A stretch of DNA of 64,000 nucleotides, from assembly GCA_963810485.1 (NCBI GenBank), contig CAWENQ010000003.1, positions 186,001-250,000 on the forward strand, in the 5' to 3' direction. Under the pieces are notes generated by a model. It was not told the origin of the DNA, ran no database searches, and saw nothing but the letters and a program-made list of their open reading frames with translations. The DNA comes from DATKFM01 sp963810485. Lineage in GTDB: Bacteria > Pseudomonadota > Alphaproteobacteria > Dongiales > Dongiaceae. Positions 1 through 6,465 of this stretch are shown in pieces (the stretch's first letter is position 1; every line of letters starts with the position of its first letter). The position numbers and the translations under genes are program-made.

Positions 1-511
1 GCAATATCAGCTTCTCGCGCTCGACGATCTCAGCGGCGACCTTCTGCTATCGTACTATCCCAACGGCATGATCGGTGTCGGCCCGAACGGTGCGGTGCGG
101 TGGGGGCCGTTCACCGCCGACGGCCTCGTCAGCATCGGCGCCAATCTGCGCCGCGTCGGCGATGGCTGGATCGCCTGGGACTCCTATCGCGACGAGGGCC
201 GGTACCGTATCGTCTGGTCGCTGCCGGCGGGAAGCGGCTCACGCGAAATCCCCAAGGGCCGCAGCATCACCGCCTTGTCGGTCAGCCCCGACGGCGCACT
301 GGTTGCGGTCAGCACGTCACCGAGCGTTTCCCTGGGCAACATCGCCGACGCGGTTTTTGTCTATAAGGCAGCCGATGGCAGCGAAATCTATCGGCGGACC
401 CTGCCGACCTATTCGCGTTCCAATGTGCAGTTCATTGGCAACGACTATCTGGCCATGTATGAGTTCGAAGATGAGAAAAGCCGGGTTGTCGTGCTGCAGG
501 TCGTGCGCTGA
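1..511 (+). CDS. C-terminal part of a beta-propeller-like (WD40-type) protein
   Basis: The reading frame is open from base 2 and enters from outside the window, so this is the last ~170 codons of a longer gene; the first internal ATG (68) is not likely to be the true start. The sequence has repeating short beta-strand units with patterns such as SVSPDGALVAVS, typical of WD40/YVTN-type propeller blades (about residues 85-100 after the internal ATG). No catalytic motif is visible in the part seen. It ends 52 bases before hutF on the same strand, and no function can be given beyond a propeller fold. Confidence 0.6.
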   Translation, partial: QYQLLALDDLSGDLLLSYYPNGMIGVGPNGAVRWGPFTADGLVSIGANLRRVGDGWIAWDSYRDEGRYRIVWSLPAGSGSREIPKGRSITALSVSPDGALVAVSTSPSVSLGNIADAVFVYKAADGSEIYRRTLPTYSRSNVQFIGNDYLAMYEFEDEKSRVVVLQVVR

Positions 512-563
512 CAAGACCGGCCGTGATGCATGATTGGATGAGACTTTCCGGATTCAAGACAAT

Positions 564-1964
564 ATGACCTTGCAGACTCTCTTTGCCGAAACGGCGCTTC
601 TTCCCGATGGCTGGGCCAGCAATGTGCTGTTCGAGATCGACGGCGCGGGCACGCTTATCAATGTGATGCCGAACGCGGCGGCCCATGCCGAGAGCTGCTA
701 TCCCTATCGCGCCAAAGGCCCGGTCATTCCGGGCATGCCGAATTTGCATTCCCACGCCTTCCAGCGGGCGATGGCGGGACTGACAGAGCAGGCGGGCCAG
801 ACAGGTGCGGCTGGTGACGACAGCTTCTGGACCTGGCGCCAGGTGATGTATGGGTTCGTTGGCCGCATCACGCCGCCGCAGCTCCAGGCGATCGCCGCGC
901 AACTCTATGTCGAGATGCTGAAGAGCGGCTATACCGCGGTTGGTGAATTCCATTATGTGCATCACGATGTCGACGGCCGGCCCTTTGCCGACTATGCCGA
1001 GCTGTCGGAGCAGATCATCGCGGCGTCACGCACAACCGGCATCGGCCTGACCCATCTGCCAGTGCTCTATGGCTGCGGCGGATTCGGCGGCAAGCCGGCC
1101 GGCAGCGGGCAGCGGCGCTTCCTCAACGATCCCCAGGCGTTTCTCCGGCTGCTGAACCGCCTGATTCAGCGCCATGGTAACGATCCGCAGATCCGCTTCG
1201 GAATCGCGCCCCATTCCCTGCGCGCGGTGACGCCGCAGATGCTGGCCGAGACCTTGAACGGCCTGGATCAGATGGATGCAGCGGCGCCCATCCACATCCA
1301 TATCGCCGAGCAGGTGAAGGAAGTGGAGGATTGCCTCGCCTGGAGCAACCAGCGCCCAGTGGAATGGCTGCTGAACAATCACGCGCTTAATCCCCGCTGG
1401 TGCCTGGTGCATGCCACACATATGACTGAGGGCGAGACGGGCCGGCTGGCGCGCAGCGGCGCCGTGGCGGGACTCTGCCCCACGACCGAGGGCAATCTGG
1501 GCGACGGTTTTTTCAACGCCGTGCAATATCTCGGCGCCGGCGGCGCCATCGGCATCGGTTCCGACAGCCATATCTCCGTTAGTCCGGTGGAGGAGCTGCG
1601 CTGGCTGGAATATGGGCAGCGCATGCTGCACCGGAAGCGCAATGTCTTGGCGAACGGCTCGCCCCATGTGGGTGCCATGCTCTACAAGACGGCCCTCGCC
1701 GGCGGTGCGGTGGCGCTCGGCCGTCCGATCGGCAAACTGGCGGCAGGCTGCCGCGCGGATTTGGTCGTGCTCGACTCCGAGAAGCCCGGCTTGGTCGACC
1801 GCAACGGTGATATCCTGTTGGACTCCGCCATCTTCGCCGGTAACGAGAACCCGGTGCGCGATGTCATGGTCGGCGGGCGCTGGATGGTGGAGGAGGGGCA
1901 TCACCGCGCCGAACATGCGGTGCTCGCGCGCTACCGCACCACGCTGCGCGAGCTGATCGGTTAG
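564..1964 (+). CDS. hutF: formimidoylglutamate deiminase
   Basis: This zinc amidohydrolase converts N-formimidoyl-L-glutamate to N-formylglutamate and ammonia in the five-step histidine degradation route; it acts in the cytosol. The 466-aa protein matches the family's usual ~450-460 aa. It carries the metal motif HSHAFQRAM near residue 70, the IHIAEQ histidine near residue 250, CLVHATHM near 290, and the metal-ligand/catalytic segment GSDSHISVSPVEELRWLEYG near 330. An in-frame TTG at 534 would add ten residues; I prefer the ATG at 564 because MTLQTLFAETALLPDGW aligns with the usual N-terminus of this family. No other hut gene lies in the window. The ornithine-cyclodeaminase relative follows 18 bases on and is probably co-transcribed. 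Confidence 0.93.
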   Translation: MTLQTLFAETALLPDGWASNVLFEIDGAGTLINVMPNAAAHAESCYPYRAKGPVIPGMPNLHSHAFQRAMAGLTEQAGQTGAAGDDSFWTWRQVMYGFVGRITPPQLQAIAAQLYVEMLKSGYTAVGEFHYVHHDVDGRPFADYAELSEQIIAASRTTGIGLTHLPVLYGCGGFGGKPAGSGQRRFLNDPQAFLRLLNRLIQRHGNDPQIRFGIAPHSLRAVTPQMLAETLNGLDQMDAAAPIHIHIAEQVKEVEDCLAWSNQRPVEWLLNNHALNPRWCLVHATHMTEGETGRLARSGAVAGLCPTTEGNLGDGFFNAVQYLGAGGAIGIGSDSHISVSPVEELRWLEYGQRMLHRKRNVLANGSPHVGAMLYKTALAGGAVALGRPIGKLAAGCRADLVVLDSEKPGLVDRNGDILLDSAIFAGNENPVRDVMVGGRWMVEEGHHRAEHAVLARYRTTLRELIG

Positions 1965-1982
1965 GGCGGCATCGCGACCGGC

Positions 1983-3002
1983 ATGACCGCTTCCAGTTCC
2001 CCGCAGCAAATTCACCTGACCTGGCTCAACGGCCCGGATATCGCCGCGCTGGCGATGACCGATCAGGAAATCCTGGATGCGGTGGAGCAGGGGCTGCGCG
2101 CCCAGGGCCAGGGGCAGACGGTGATCGAGCCTCGCATGCATCTGATTCCCGATCCGGCCTTCCGCGGCCACTTCAATGTGCTGCGCGGCTATGTGGCGCC
2201 GATGAACCTCGCCGGTGTGAAGATCGTCGGCGACTATGTCGACAACTATCAGCGCGGCCTGCCGTCGGAGATGGCGCTGCTTAATCTGTTCGACCCCCGC
2301 ACCGGCATGCCGGTGGCGATCCTCGACGCGACGGAGATCACGGAGATGCGCACCGGCGCCGTGACTGCGCTCGGCGCCAAATATCTGGCGCCGCCGAAGC
2401 CGCGGGTGCTCGGCCATGTCGGTGCGCGCGGCACGGCCTATTGGAATGTACGGCTGCTGGACAAGCTGTTCGACTTCCAGGAAATCCGCATCCATTCGCG
2501 CCGGCCCGAAAGCCGCGAGGGTTTTGCGGCGCGGCTGTCGGCCGATCTGGGCAAGACTGTTCGCGCTGTCGCCGACTGGCGGGATTGTCTGGAAGGCGCT
2601 GACATCATGGTGGAGGCGTCGCGGCTGGAGAAGCCGGAGCCGCTCTTCAAGACATCCTGGATCCGCAAGGGCGCGCTGGTGATCCCCTATGGCACCATGA
2701 GCGCGGTCGAACTCTCGCTCACGGATATCATGGACAAGATGGTTGTCGACGATTGGGGACAGGCTCGCGCCGGGAAGTTCGGCGCCCTGCGCGCCCATGT
2801 GGACGCGGGCAAGCTCAGCGAGGTCACGCTCTATGGCGAGCTCGGCGAAATTGTCGCCGGCCGGAAATCAGGACGCGAACGGCCGGAGGAGACGATCTTG
2901 TTCTGGCATCGCGGATTGAGCCTCAGCGATATCGCCCTCGGCCACGCCATGCTGGAGAAGGCGCGCCGGCTCGGGATCGGGCAGCAGTTGCGCTACGCGT
3001 GA
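1983..3002 (+). CDS. ornithine cyclodeaminase / mu-crystallin family protein
   Basis: The 339-aa protein belongs to the NAD(P)-dependent ornithine cyclodeaminase/mu-crystallin family, whose members include ornithine cyclodeaminase, alanine dehydrogenase and imine reductases. It has the family's N-terminal substrate region (GHFNVLRGYVAP, KIVGDYVDN), the LLNLFDPRTGMPVAILDATEITEMRTGAVTALGAKYLA core at residues ~95-140, and a Rossmann region (VLGHVGARGTAYWNVRLL) near 140-155. The usual GxGxQA dinucleotide loop is altered to GHVGARGTA, so the cofactor site may be atypical. It follows hutF closely, which suggests an amino-acid catabolic role, but the substrate cannot be read from sequence. Confidence 0.8.
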   Translation: MTASSSPQQIHLTWLNGPDIAALAMTDQEILDAVEQGLRAQGQGQTVIEPRMHLIPDPAFRGHFNVLRGYVAPMNLAGVKIVGDYVDNYQRGLPSEMALLNLFDPRTGMPVAILDATEITEMRTGAVTALGAKYLAPPKPRVLGHVGARGTAYWNVRLLDKLFDFQEIRIHSRRPESREGFAARLSADLGKTVRAVADWRDCLEGADIMVEASRLEKPEPLFKTSWIRKGALVIPYGTMSAVELSLTDIMDKMVVDDWGQARAGKFGALRAHVDAGKLSEVTLYGELGEIVAGRKSGRERPEETILFWHRGLSLSDIALGHAMLEKARRLGIGQQLRYA

Positions 3003-3008
3003 CGGCGG

Positions 3009-3242
3009 TTAGCCAGGCGCGGGACTGATGACGAGCTTTGGCGGCGCTGCCTCCGCCGACTCCTGCAGATTGCAATTGAAGCGGTAGCTGATGTTGCCGG
3101 AGACGTCATGACGGCCCTGGATCACGCCGGCGATGATCGCCGCCTGCATCTTGCAGGTTTCCTCGGTGGCATAGAGGTCCGACACTTGCACATATTCGCA
3201 GATGTGCGTGTCGACGCAGGCGACGAGGAATAGTTCGAACAT
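3009..3242 (-). CDS. small hypothetical protein (77 aa)
   Basis: This short gene encodes MFELFLVACVDTHICEY and onward, with four cysteines (near residues 9, 14, 30 and 58) and no recognised domain. A longer in-frame start at 3329 adds 29 unlikely residues; the ATG at 3242 gives a compact protein whose N-terminus is hydrophobic. It lies convergent to the ornithine-cyclodeaminase-like gene, with only six bases between the stops. A good CtrA-type box lies about 100 bases upstream in the matching orientation, which supports the gene being expressed. Cysteine-rich small proteins of this size are common and uncharacterised in alphaproteobacteria; no function is assigned. Confidence 0.5.
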   Translation of the reverse strand: MFELFLVACVDTHICEYVQVSDLYATEETCKMQAAIIAGVIQGRHDVSGNISYRFNCNLQESAEAAPPKLVISPAPG

Positions 3243-3340
3243 GGCGCGCCTCCAGTTGCGATCCAGCGCCTCCAAATCTGCGCCGCGCCGCGAGTTCCGG
3301 CCGTGAATGATGTCACACAGCCGCAACATTCTGAGGCAAA

Positions 3341-3360
3341 GATGGTTAACGAATCGTTGA
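3341..3360 (-). promoter_or_regulatory. CtrA-like binding site
   Basis: On the minus strand the bases read TCAA, seven bases, then TTAACCAT. This is one mismatch from the CtrA consensus TTAA-N7-TTAA(CCAT) known from Caulobacter and relatives. The seven-base spacer contains a GATTC (GANTC) site. It lies ~100 bases upstream of the 77-aa gene that starts at 3242 on the same strand. The match is by eye only. Confidence 0.45.
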
Positions 3361-3567
3361 AGTGGTCATCCAGCCACCGGAACTTCGGCGCCAGCTGCAA
3401 TTAAAATTAGAAAAACCAGTTTTCTGCTTCGACGCTGCGCTGCAGGCCGGAGACGCTGCGCGTATGGCGAGGAATCGTGTCGTCGGCGTTCTATATCTGC
3501 GCCATCTATCGACGGCTCATTGTTGCCGGATTTTCGGACTGAGTGGGAAGTGAGAAAAACTCCGAAT

Positions 3568-4191
3568 TTATTGCGCTTTCGGCACCGCAACACCGATCAT
3601 GCAATCGCGGGTCACGATTGCGGCAAGCCGCTCTTCGCTCCAGCCGTCGGTGCCGGCCGGACGGGCAGGCAGCACCATGTAGCGCATATCGGCCGTCGAG
3701 TCATGCACGCGAAGATTGAAATTGTCAGGAATATCGAACCCGAACTCTTTCAGCACCTGGCGCGGCTCGCGAACGGCTCGGGCGCGGTAGGCGCGACCCT
3801 TGTACCAGTCCGGCGGCAGGCCCAGGAGCGAGCGCGGATAGCAGGAGCAGAGGGTGCAGACGACCATGTTGTGGGTGTCGGCGGTGTTCTCGACCACGAC
3901 AAGCTTTGTGGGACCCATCTCGATGCCCAGTTCTTCGCAAGCGGCGCTGCCGCCGGCGAGGAGGCGCGCCTTGAAGGCAGGGTCGCTCCAGGCCCGCGCG
4001 ACGACCCGGGCGCCCAGAGCAGGGCTGCGCGCGTCCATCGCTTCGACCGTGCGGCGGATCTCTTCGGCGGTGACCACGCCTTTCTCGATCAGCAACTCGC
4101 GCACGGCAATCTCCATGCGTTGATAGTCGGTCAGCGGCGCGTCGTGGTCGCGCTTTCCCGCAGGCTCGTGATCGTGATGGCCATCATGCAT
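3568..4191 (-). CDS. cobalt-type nitrile hydratase alpha / thiocyanate hydrolase gamma-like subunit
   Basis: This is the metal-binding subunit of the nitrile hydratase superfamily, which hydrates nitriles to amides or, in thiocyanate hydrolase, degrades thiocyanate. The 207-aa protein carries the claw motif VCTLCSC (Cys112, Cys115, Cys117); the Thr in CTLCSC is the signature of the cobalt form, while iron enzymes have CSLCSC. The N-terminus is rich in His and Asp (MHDGHHDHE), common in this subunit. The start at 4191 was chosen because it lies four bases after the upstream stop; a longer frame would run into that gene. Upstream genes encode a separate beta-C domain and two beta-N domains, the order seen in thiocyanate hydrolase (scnB-A-C). 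The substrate cannot be decided from sequence. Confidence 0.9.
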   Translation of the reverse strand: MHDGHHDHEPAGKRDHDAPLTDYQRMEIAVRELLIEKGVVTAEEIRRTVEAMDARSPALGARVVARAWSDPAFKARLLAGGSAACEELGIEMGPTKLVVVENTADTHNMVVCTLCSCYPRSLLGLPPDWYKGRAYRARAVREPRQVLKEFGFDIPDNFNLRVHDSTADMRYMVLPARPAGTDGWSEERLAAIVTRDCMIGVAVPKAQ

Positions 4192-4195
4192 GACG

Positions 4196-4489
4196 CTACC
4201 CCTGTTTTGCCGGTTCCAGCCAATGCTCGTAGATCTCGACATCTACGGAATCCGATGCGCGGCCGCGGTACTCCGGCCAGATTTCCGTCTGCAGGAACCG
4301 CACGCGGTACATCGGCAGCCGCGGCAACCCGCTGCGGCCGAAGGCGAGCTCCTCGGGATTGGGGAATTCGCCGCAAAGCCGCTCGATCGAGCCGGTCTTG
4401 CCGCGGATGTAGTAGGGCGTGCGGACATGGCCGATGGGTTCGGCCCGCCGCACGAACACGCGGTCTCCCGTCTTGAAGCGTCCGCTCAT
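4196..4489 (-). CDS. nitrile hydratase beta C-terminal (SH3-like) subunit
   Basis: The 97-aa protein corresponds to the C-terminal SH3-like half of the nitrile hydratase beta subunit: FKTGDRVFVRRAEPIGHVRTPYYIRGKTG at the start, then GLPRLPMYRVRFLQTEIW. In normal nitrile hydratases this is fused to the N-terminal beta half; in thiocyanate hydrolase (alpha subunit) and toyocamycin nitrile hydratase it is separate, as here. Its ATG overlaps the stop of the preceding beta-N gene in an ATGA junction, so the two are translationally coupled, and the alpha gene starts four bases after its stop. It should form part of the hetero-oligomeric active site with the alpha subunit. Confidence 0.88.
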   Translation of the reverse strand: MSGRFKTGDRVFVRRAEPIGHVRTPYYIRGKTGSIERLCGEFPNPEELAFGRSGLPRLPMYRVRFLQTEIWPEYRGRASDSVDVEIYEHWLEPAKQG

Positions 4490-4792
4490 TTCTCGTCCCC
4501 AGCGGCGGCCATATGCCGGCCAAGCTCGTCGGTCGTGATAATGCCGCGCGCCAGCAATGCCTTGGCTATGCCCGCCATCCAGCGCTCATAGTAGGTAATT
4601 GTTCTGTATTCGTCGGCGTCCAGCGTCTCCATGGCGTGGCGGTGCTCGTCGAAGAGTCAGGAGCCCCTTCTTTTGCCAGAGCAGCACCATCATGGCGTCC
4701 ACCCGCTTTTCCCAAAGGGCGTAGTCGTGCTCGGATCTTTGAACCGGACCCAGATCCATGCCGCCGAGATCGTGATAGCCGCGCATCGCCAT
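4486..4792 (-). CDS. nitrile hydratase beta N-terminal-like subunit, copy 2 (frameshifted in this assembly)
   Basis: The frame runs MAMRGYHDLGGMDLG through VDAMMVLLWQKKGLLT and then breaks; the neighbouring frame continues DEHRHAMETLDADEY, YYERWMAGIAKALLARG, TTDELGRHM to a stop that overlaps the beta-C start. It aligns end to end with the intact paralogue at 4864-5160. Removing a single A near 4652-4653, directly beside a GAGTC site, gives an intact 101-aa protein. The break is therefore probably a sequence error rather than a true pseudogene (see findings). If intact, this is the beta-N subunit most tightly coupled to beta-C and alpha. Confidence 0.75.
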
Positions 4793-4863
4793 TCACCCCT
4801 ATCGCAGCAGATCACGTCGTATGCCGAACGCCAACAGTATCGCAGCAATTCTTGGCGTGATTC

Positions 4864-5160
4864 TCATTTCCGTGCATCGGCGCCGGCCATCTTCCGTCCG
4901 AGATCGTCGGTCGTGATGACACCGCGCGCCTGCAGCGCCCGTGTTACCGAGGCTATCCAGCGCTCGTAGTAGCTCAGCTTCTCGTAGGCGTCAGCGCCCA
5001 GGTTCTCGATCCCGTAGCGCAGTTCGTCGACGGTGATGATGCCCTTTTTCGTCAGCAGCACCAGCATGGCGTCGACGCGCTTCTCCCACATCGCGTAGTC
5101 ATGCTCGCCGCGGTCGATCTCTCCGAGCGGCAAGCCGCCGATATCGTGATAGGCGCGCAA
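4864..5160 (-). CDS. nitrile hydratase beta N-terminal-like subunit, copy 1
   Basis: This 98-aa protein resembles the N-terminal helical half of nitrile hydratase beta (YHDIGGLPLG, GEHDYAMWEKRVDAML) and ends with YYERWIASVTRAL, TTDDLGRKMAG. The same fold is used by beta subunits of thiocyanate hydrolase and by small cobalt-type activator proteins (P14K/NhlE type), so it could be a structural subunit or a metallochaperone. The start is a TTG with a GGAGA Shine-Dalgarno about six bases upstream; no better ATG exists. A second, similar copy follows 71 bases downstream, so the locus has two beta-N genes where known three-subunit enzymes have one. Confidence 0.82.
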   Translation of the reverse strand: MRAYHDIGGLPLGEIDRGEHDYAMWEKRVDAMLVLLTKKGIITVDELRYGIENLGADAYEKLSYYERWIASVTRALQARGVITTDDLGRKMAGADARK

Positions 5161-5839
5161 GATCCGTCTCCGCGTTCAGGTCCGCACCCAGCCAGACTAG
5201 CCAGACGGCCTTGCGCGGGAAAGGAAACATTTCGCGGGAAACGGGACGGATCTCCCGCACTGAGCCTGGGCGCGCCAATCGAACCCGGCGGCATCGGGCT
5301 CGGTCAGGTCGCCAGGTCGGCGGCAGTGGCGAAAACCAGGGCCAAGGGGGCGGATTTCGCCACAGGTTGCTCATGACCGTCTCCGTCGGGTTTGGGTACC
5401 CGCCAACCGGCCTGTTCACGGCCGGGCGGAAATAAACCTGTGCGGCCGCCCACGAGGCGGGCCGGAGCGTCGCCATCGGCCCGCGGCCCTAGGTCTTAAG
5501 TCTTTGAATCTGCTGGGGCGGAAAAATAGGTTAACAGATCGTTAACGCAGTGCAAAAATGCCTGATAAAGCCGTGACTTCAGCGAAAATTAACCAATTCC
5601 GTAAGAGAATTGAAGGCAAAGGTTAACTGCAGGTCTTCTCGGTTGAAATGTCTGGTCTTGCCCCGAAGCGCGATGCCGGCCGCACAGGGGCGGAATCTTT
5701 TGAACGAACGGGAGTGCGACGCCAGCCGATGGCGCAGCGAGCAACTCTAGCAGCGGCGCAATTGCGGCTGGCTCTCGGCCGCCTTTGGCGCAGGCAAATG
5801 CCGGGCGGCGCGGCCGCCCGCGGATTCGAACTCGGCGCG
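5161..5839. other. gap between the nitrile hydratase-like locus and the yfiR-like gene
   Basis: About 680 bases separate the divergent transcription units. I find no convincing gene: short open frames on both strands have no family signature and unlike codon use. The part from about 5500 to 5640 is clearly AT-richer than its surroundings and holds a TTAA-N7-TTAA box at 5531-5545 and isolated TTAAC(C) half-sites near 5589 and 5622; it is the likely promoter region. I looked for a cobalamin riboswitch ahead of the cobalt enzyme and could not recognise one. Confidence 0.5.
5531..5545 (+). promoter_or_regulatory. CtrA-like binding site (TTAA-N7-TTAA)
   Basis: The sequence is TTAA, CAGATCG, TTAA followed by C, an exact match to the full CtrA spacing rule, inside an AT-rich stretch. 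Further TTAAC half-sites follow within 100 bases. It lies upstream of the yfiR/hybrid kinase operon, and about 370 bases upstream of the nitrile hydratase-like locus on the other strand. CtrA control of signalling genes is known in the class; here it is inference from the motif. Confidence 0.5.
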
Positions 5840-6451
5840 ATGAAGGGCGACGGCGTGGCAAGTAGCGAGCCAAAGACGGGGAGGCGCCGGAACGGATCGT
5901 TCGTCCGGTTCCTGCACGCTTTGCTCATTGCCGCGCTGCTGCTGCCGGCGCCGCTGTCCAGCACCACGACGCAGGCCGCGGCCCAGGTCGCCGACGAACC
6001 GTCGCTCAAGGCGGCGTTCATCTACCACTTCGCCAAATTCACCACCTGGCCGGCGGAAAGCTTCGGCAGTGACGGGAAGACGATCAGCTTTTGCGTGATC
6101 GGCAAGCATGAGCTCGGCGAAGCGTTCGACAAGACGCTGCAGGGCAAGAAGGTCGCCGGCCGGCCGGTCGAATTGAAATATCTGGAGAGGCTGAAGAAGG
6201 AAGACGTCTGCAACGTCATCTACATCGCGCCGTCCGAGAAGTCGCGAGTCAAGAAAATCGTCGAGACCAGCGCCGTCGGTCATGCGCTGACGATCAGCGA
6301 TCTCGACGGATTTGCCGACGATGGCGGCATGATCCGCCTCGTCAAAGTGGATAACACCATCAAGTTTGAAATCAACCCGAGAGCCGCTCAGGACGCCGGA
6401 CTGAAACTCAGCTCCGCGCTCCTCGATCTGGCGATCCGTCTAGTGAACTGA
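5840..6451 (+). CDS. YfiR-family (DUF4154) periplasmic protein
   Basis: The 203-aa protein has a basic N-terminus, a hydrophobic segment FLHALLIAALLLPAPLSS and a likely signal cleavage near AAAQVADE, then the YfiR/DUF4154 domain (SLKAAFIYHFAKFTTWPAE, ISFCVIGKHELGEAFDKTL, VIYIAPSEK, ALTISDLDGFADDGGMIRLV, KFEINPRAAQDAGLKLSSALLDLA). In Pseudomonas YfiR is a periplasmic, redox-sensitive repressor of the diguanylate cyclase YfiN. Here the next gene, 14 bases on, is a hybrid kinase with an N-terminal sensor of the YfiN type, so it probably modulates that kinase. A longer frame begins at 5648, but ATG 5840 puts the signal sequence near the N-terminus. Confidence 0.85.
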   Translation: MKGDGVASSEPKTGRRRNGSFVRFLHALLIAALLLPAPLSSTTTQAAAQVADEPSLKAAFIYHFAKFTTWPAESFGSDGKTISFCVIGKHELGEAFDKTLQGKKVAGRPVELKYLERLKKEDVCNVIYIAPSEKSRVKKIVETSAVGHALTISDLDGFADDGGMIRLVKVDNTIKFEINPRAAQDAGLKLSSALLDLAIRLVN

Positions 6452-6465
6452 GGCAGGAAGAGACA

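Noticed and set aside
1026..2798. Long antisense frame (590 codons) across hutF and the ornithine-cyclodeaminase-like gene
   Set aside because: It mirrors two genes with clear family motifs and has no motif of its own; long antisense frames are common in GC-rich DNA.
5099..5373. Small Trp/Pro/Arg-rich frame beginning near 5373 on the minus strand
   Set aside because: It overlaps beta-N copy 1, has unusual composition and no family match.
5161..5839. Cobalamin riboswitch before the cobalt-type nitrile hydratase genes
   Set aside because: The conserved B12-box elements and overall fold could not be found on either strand.
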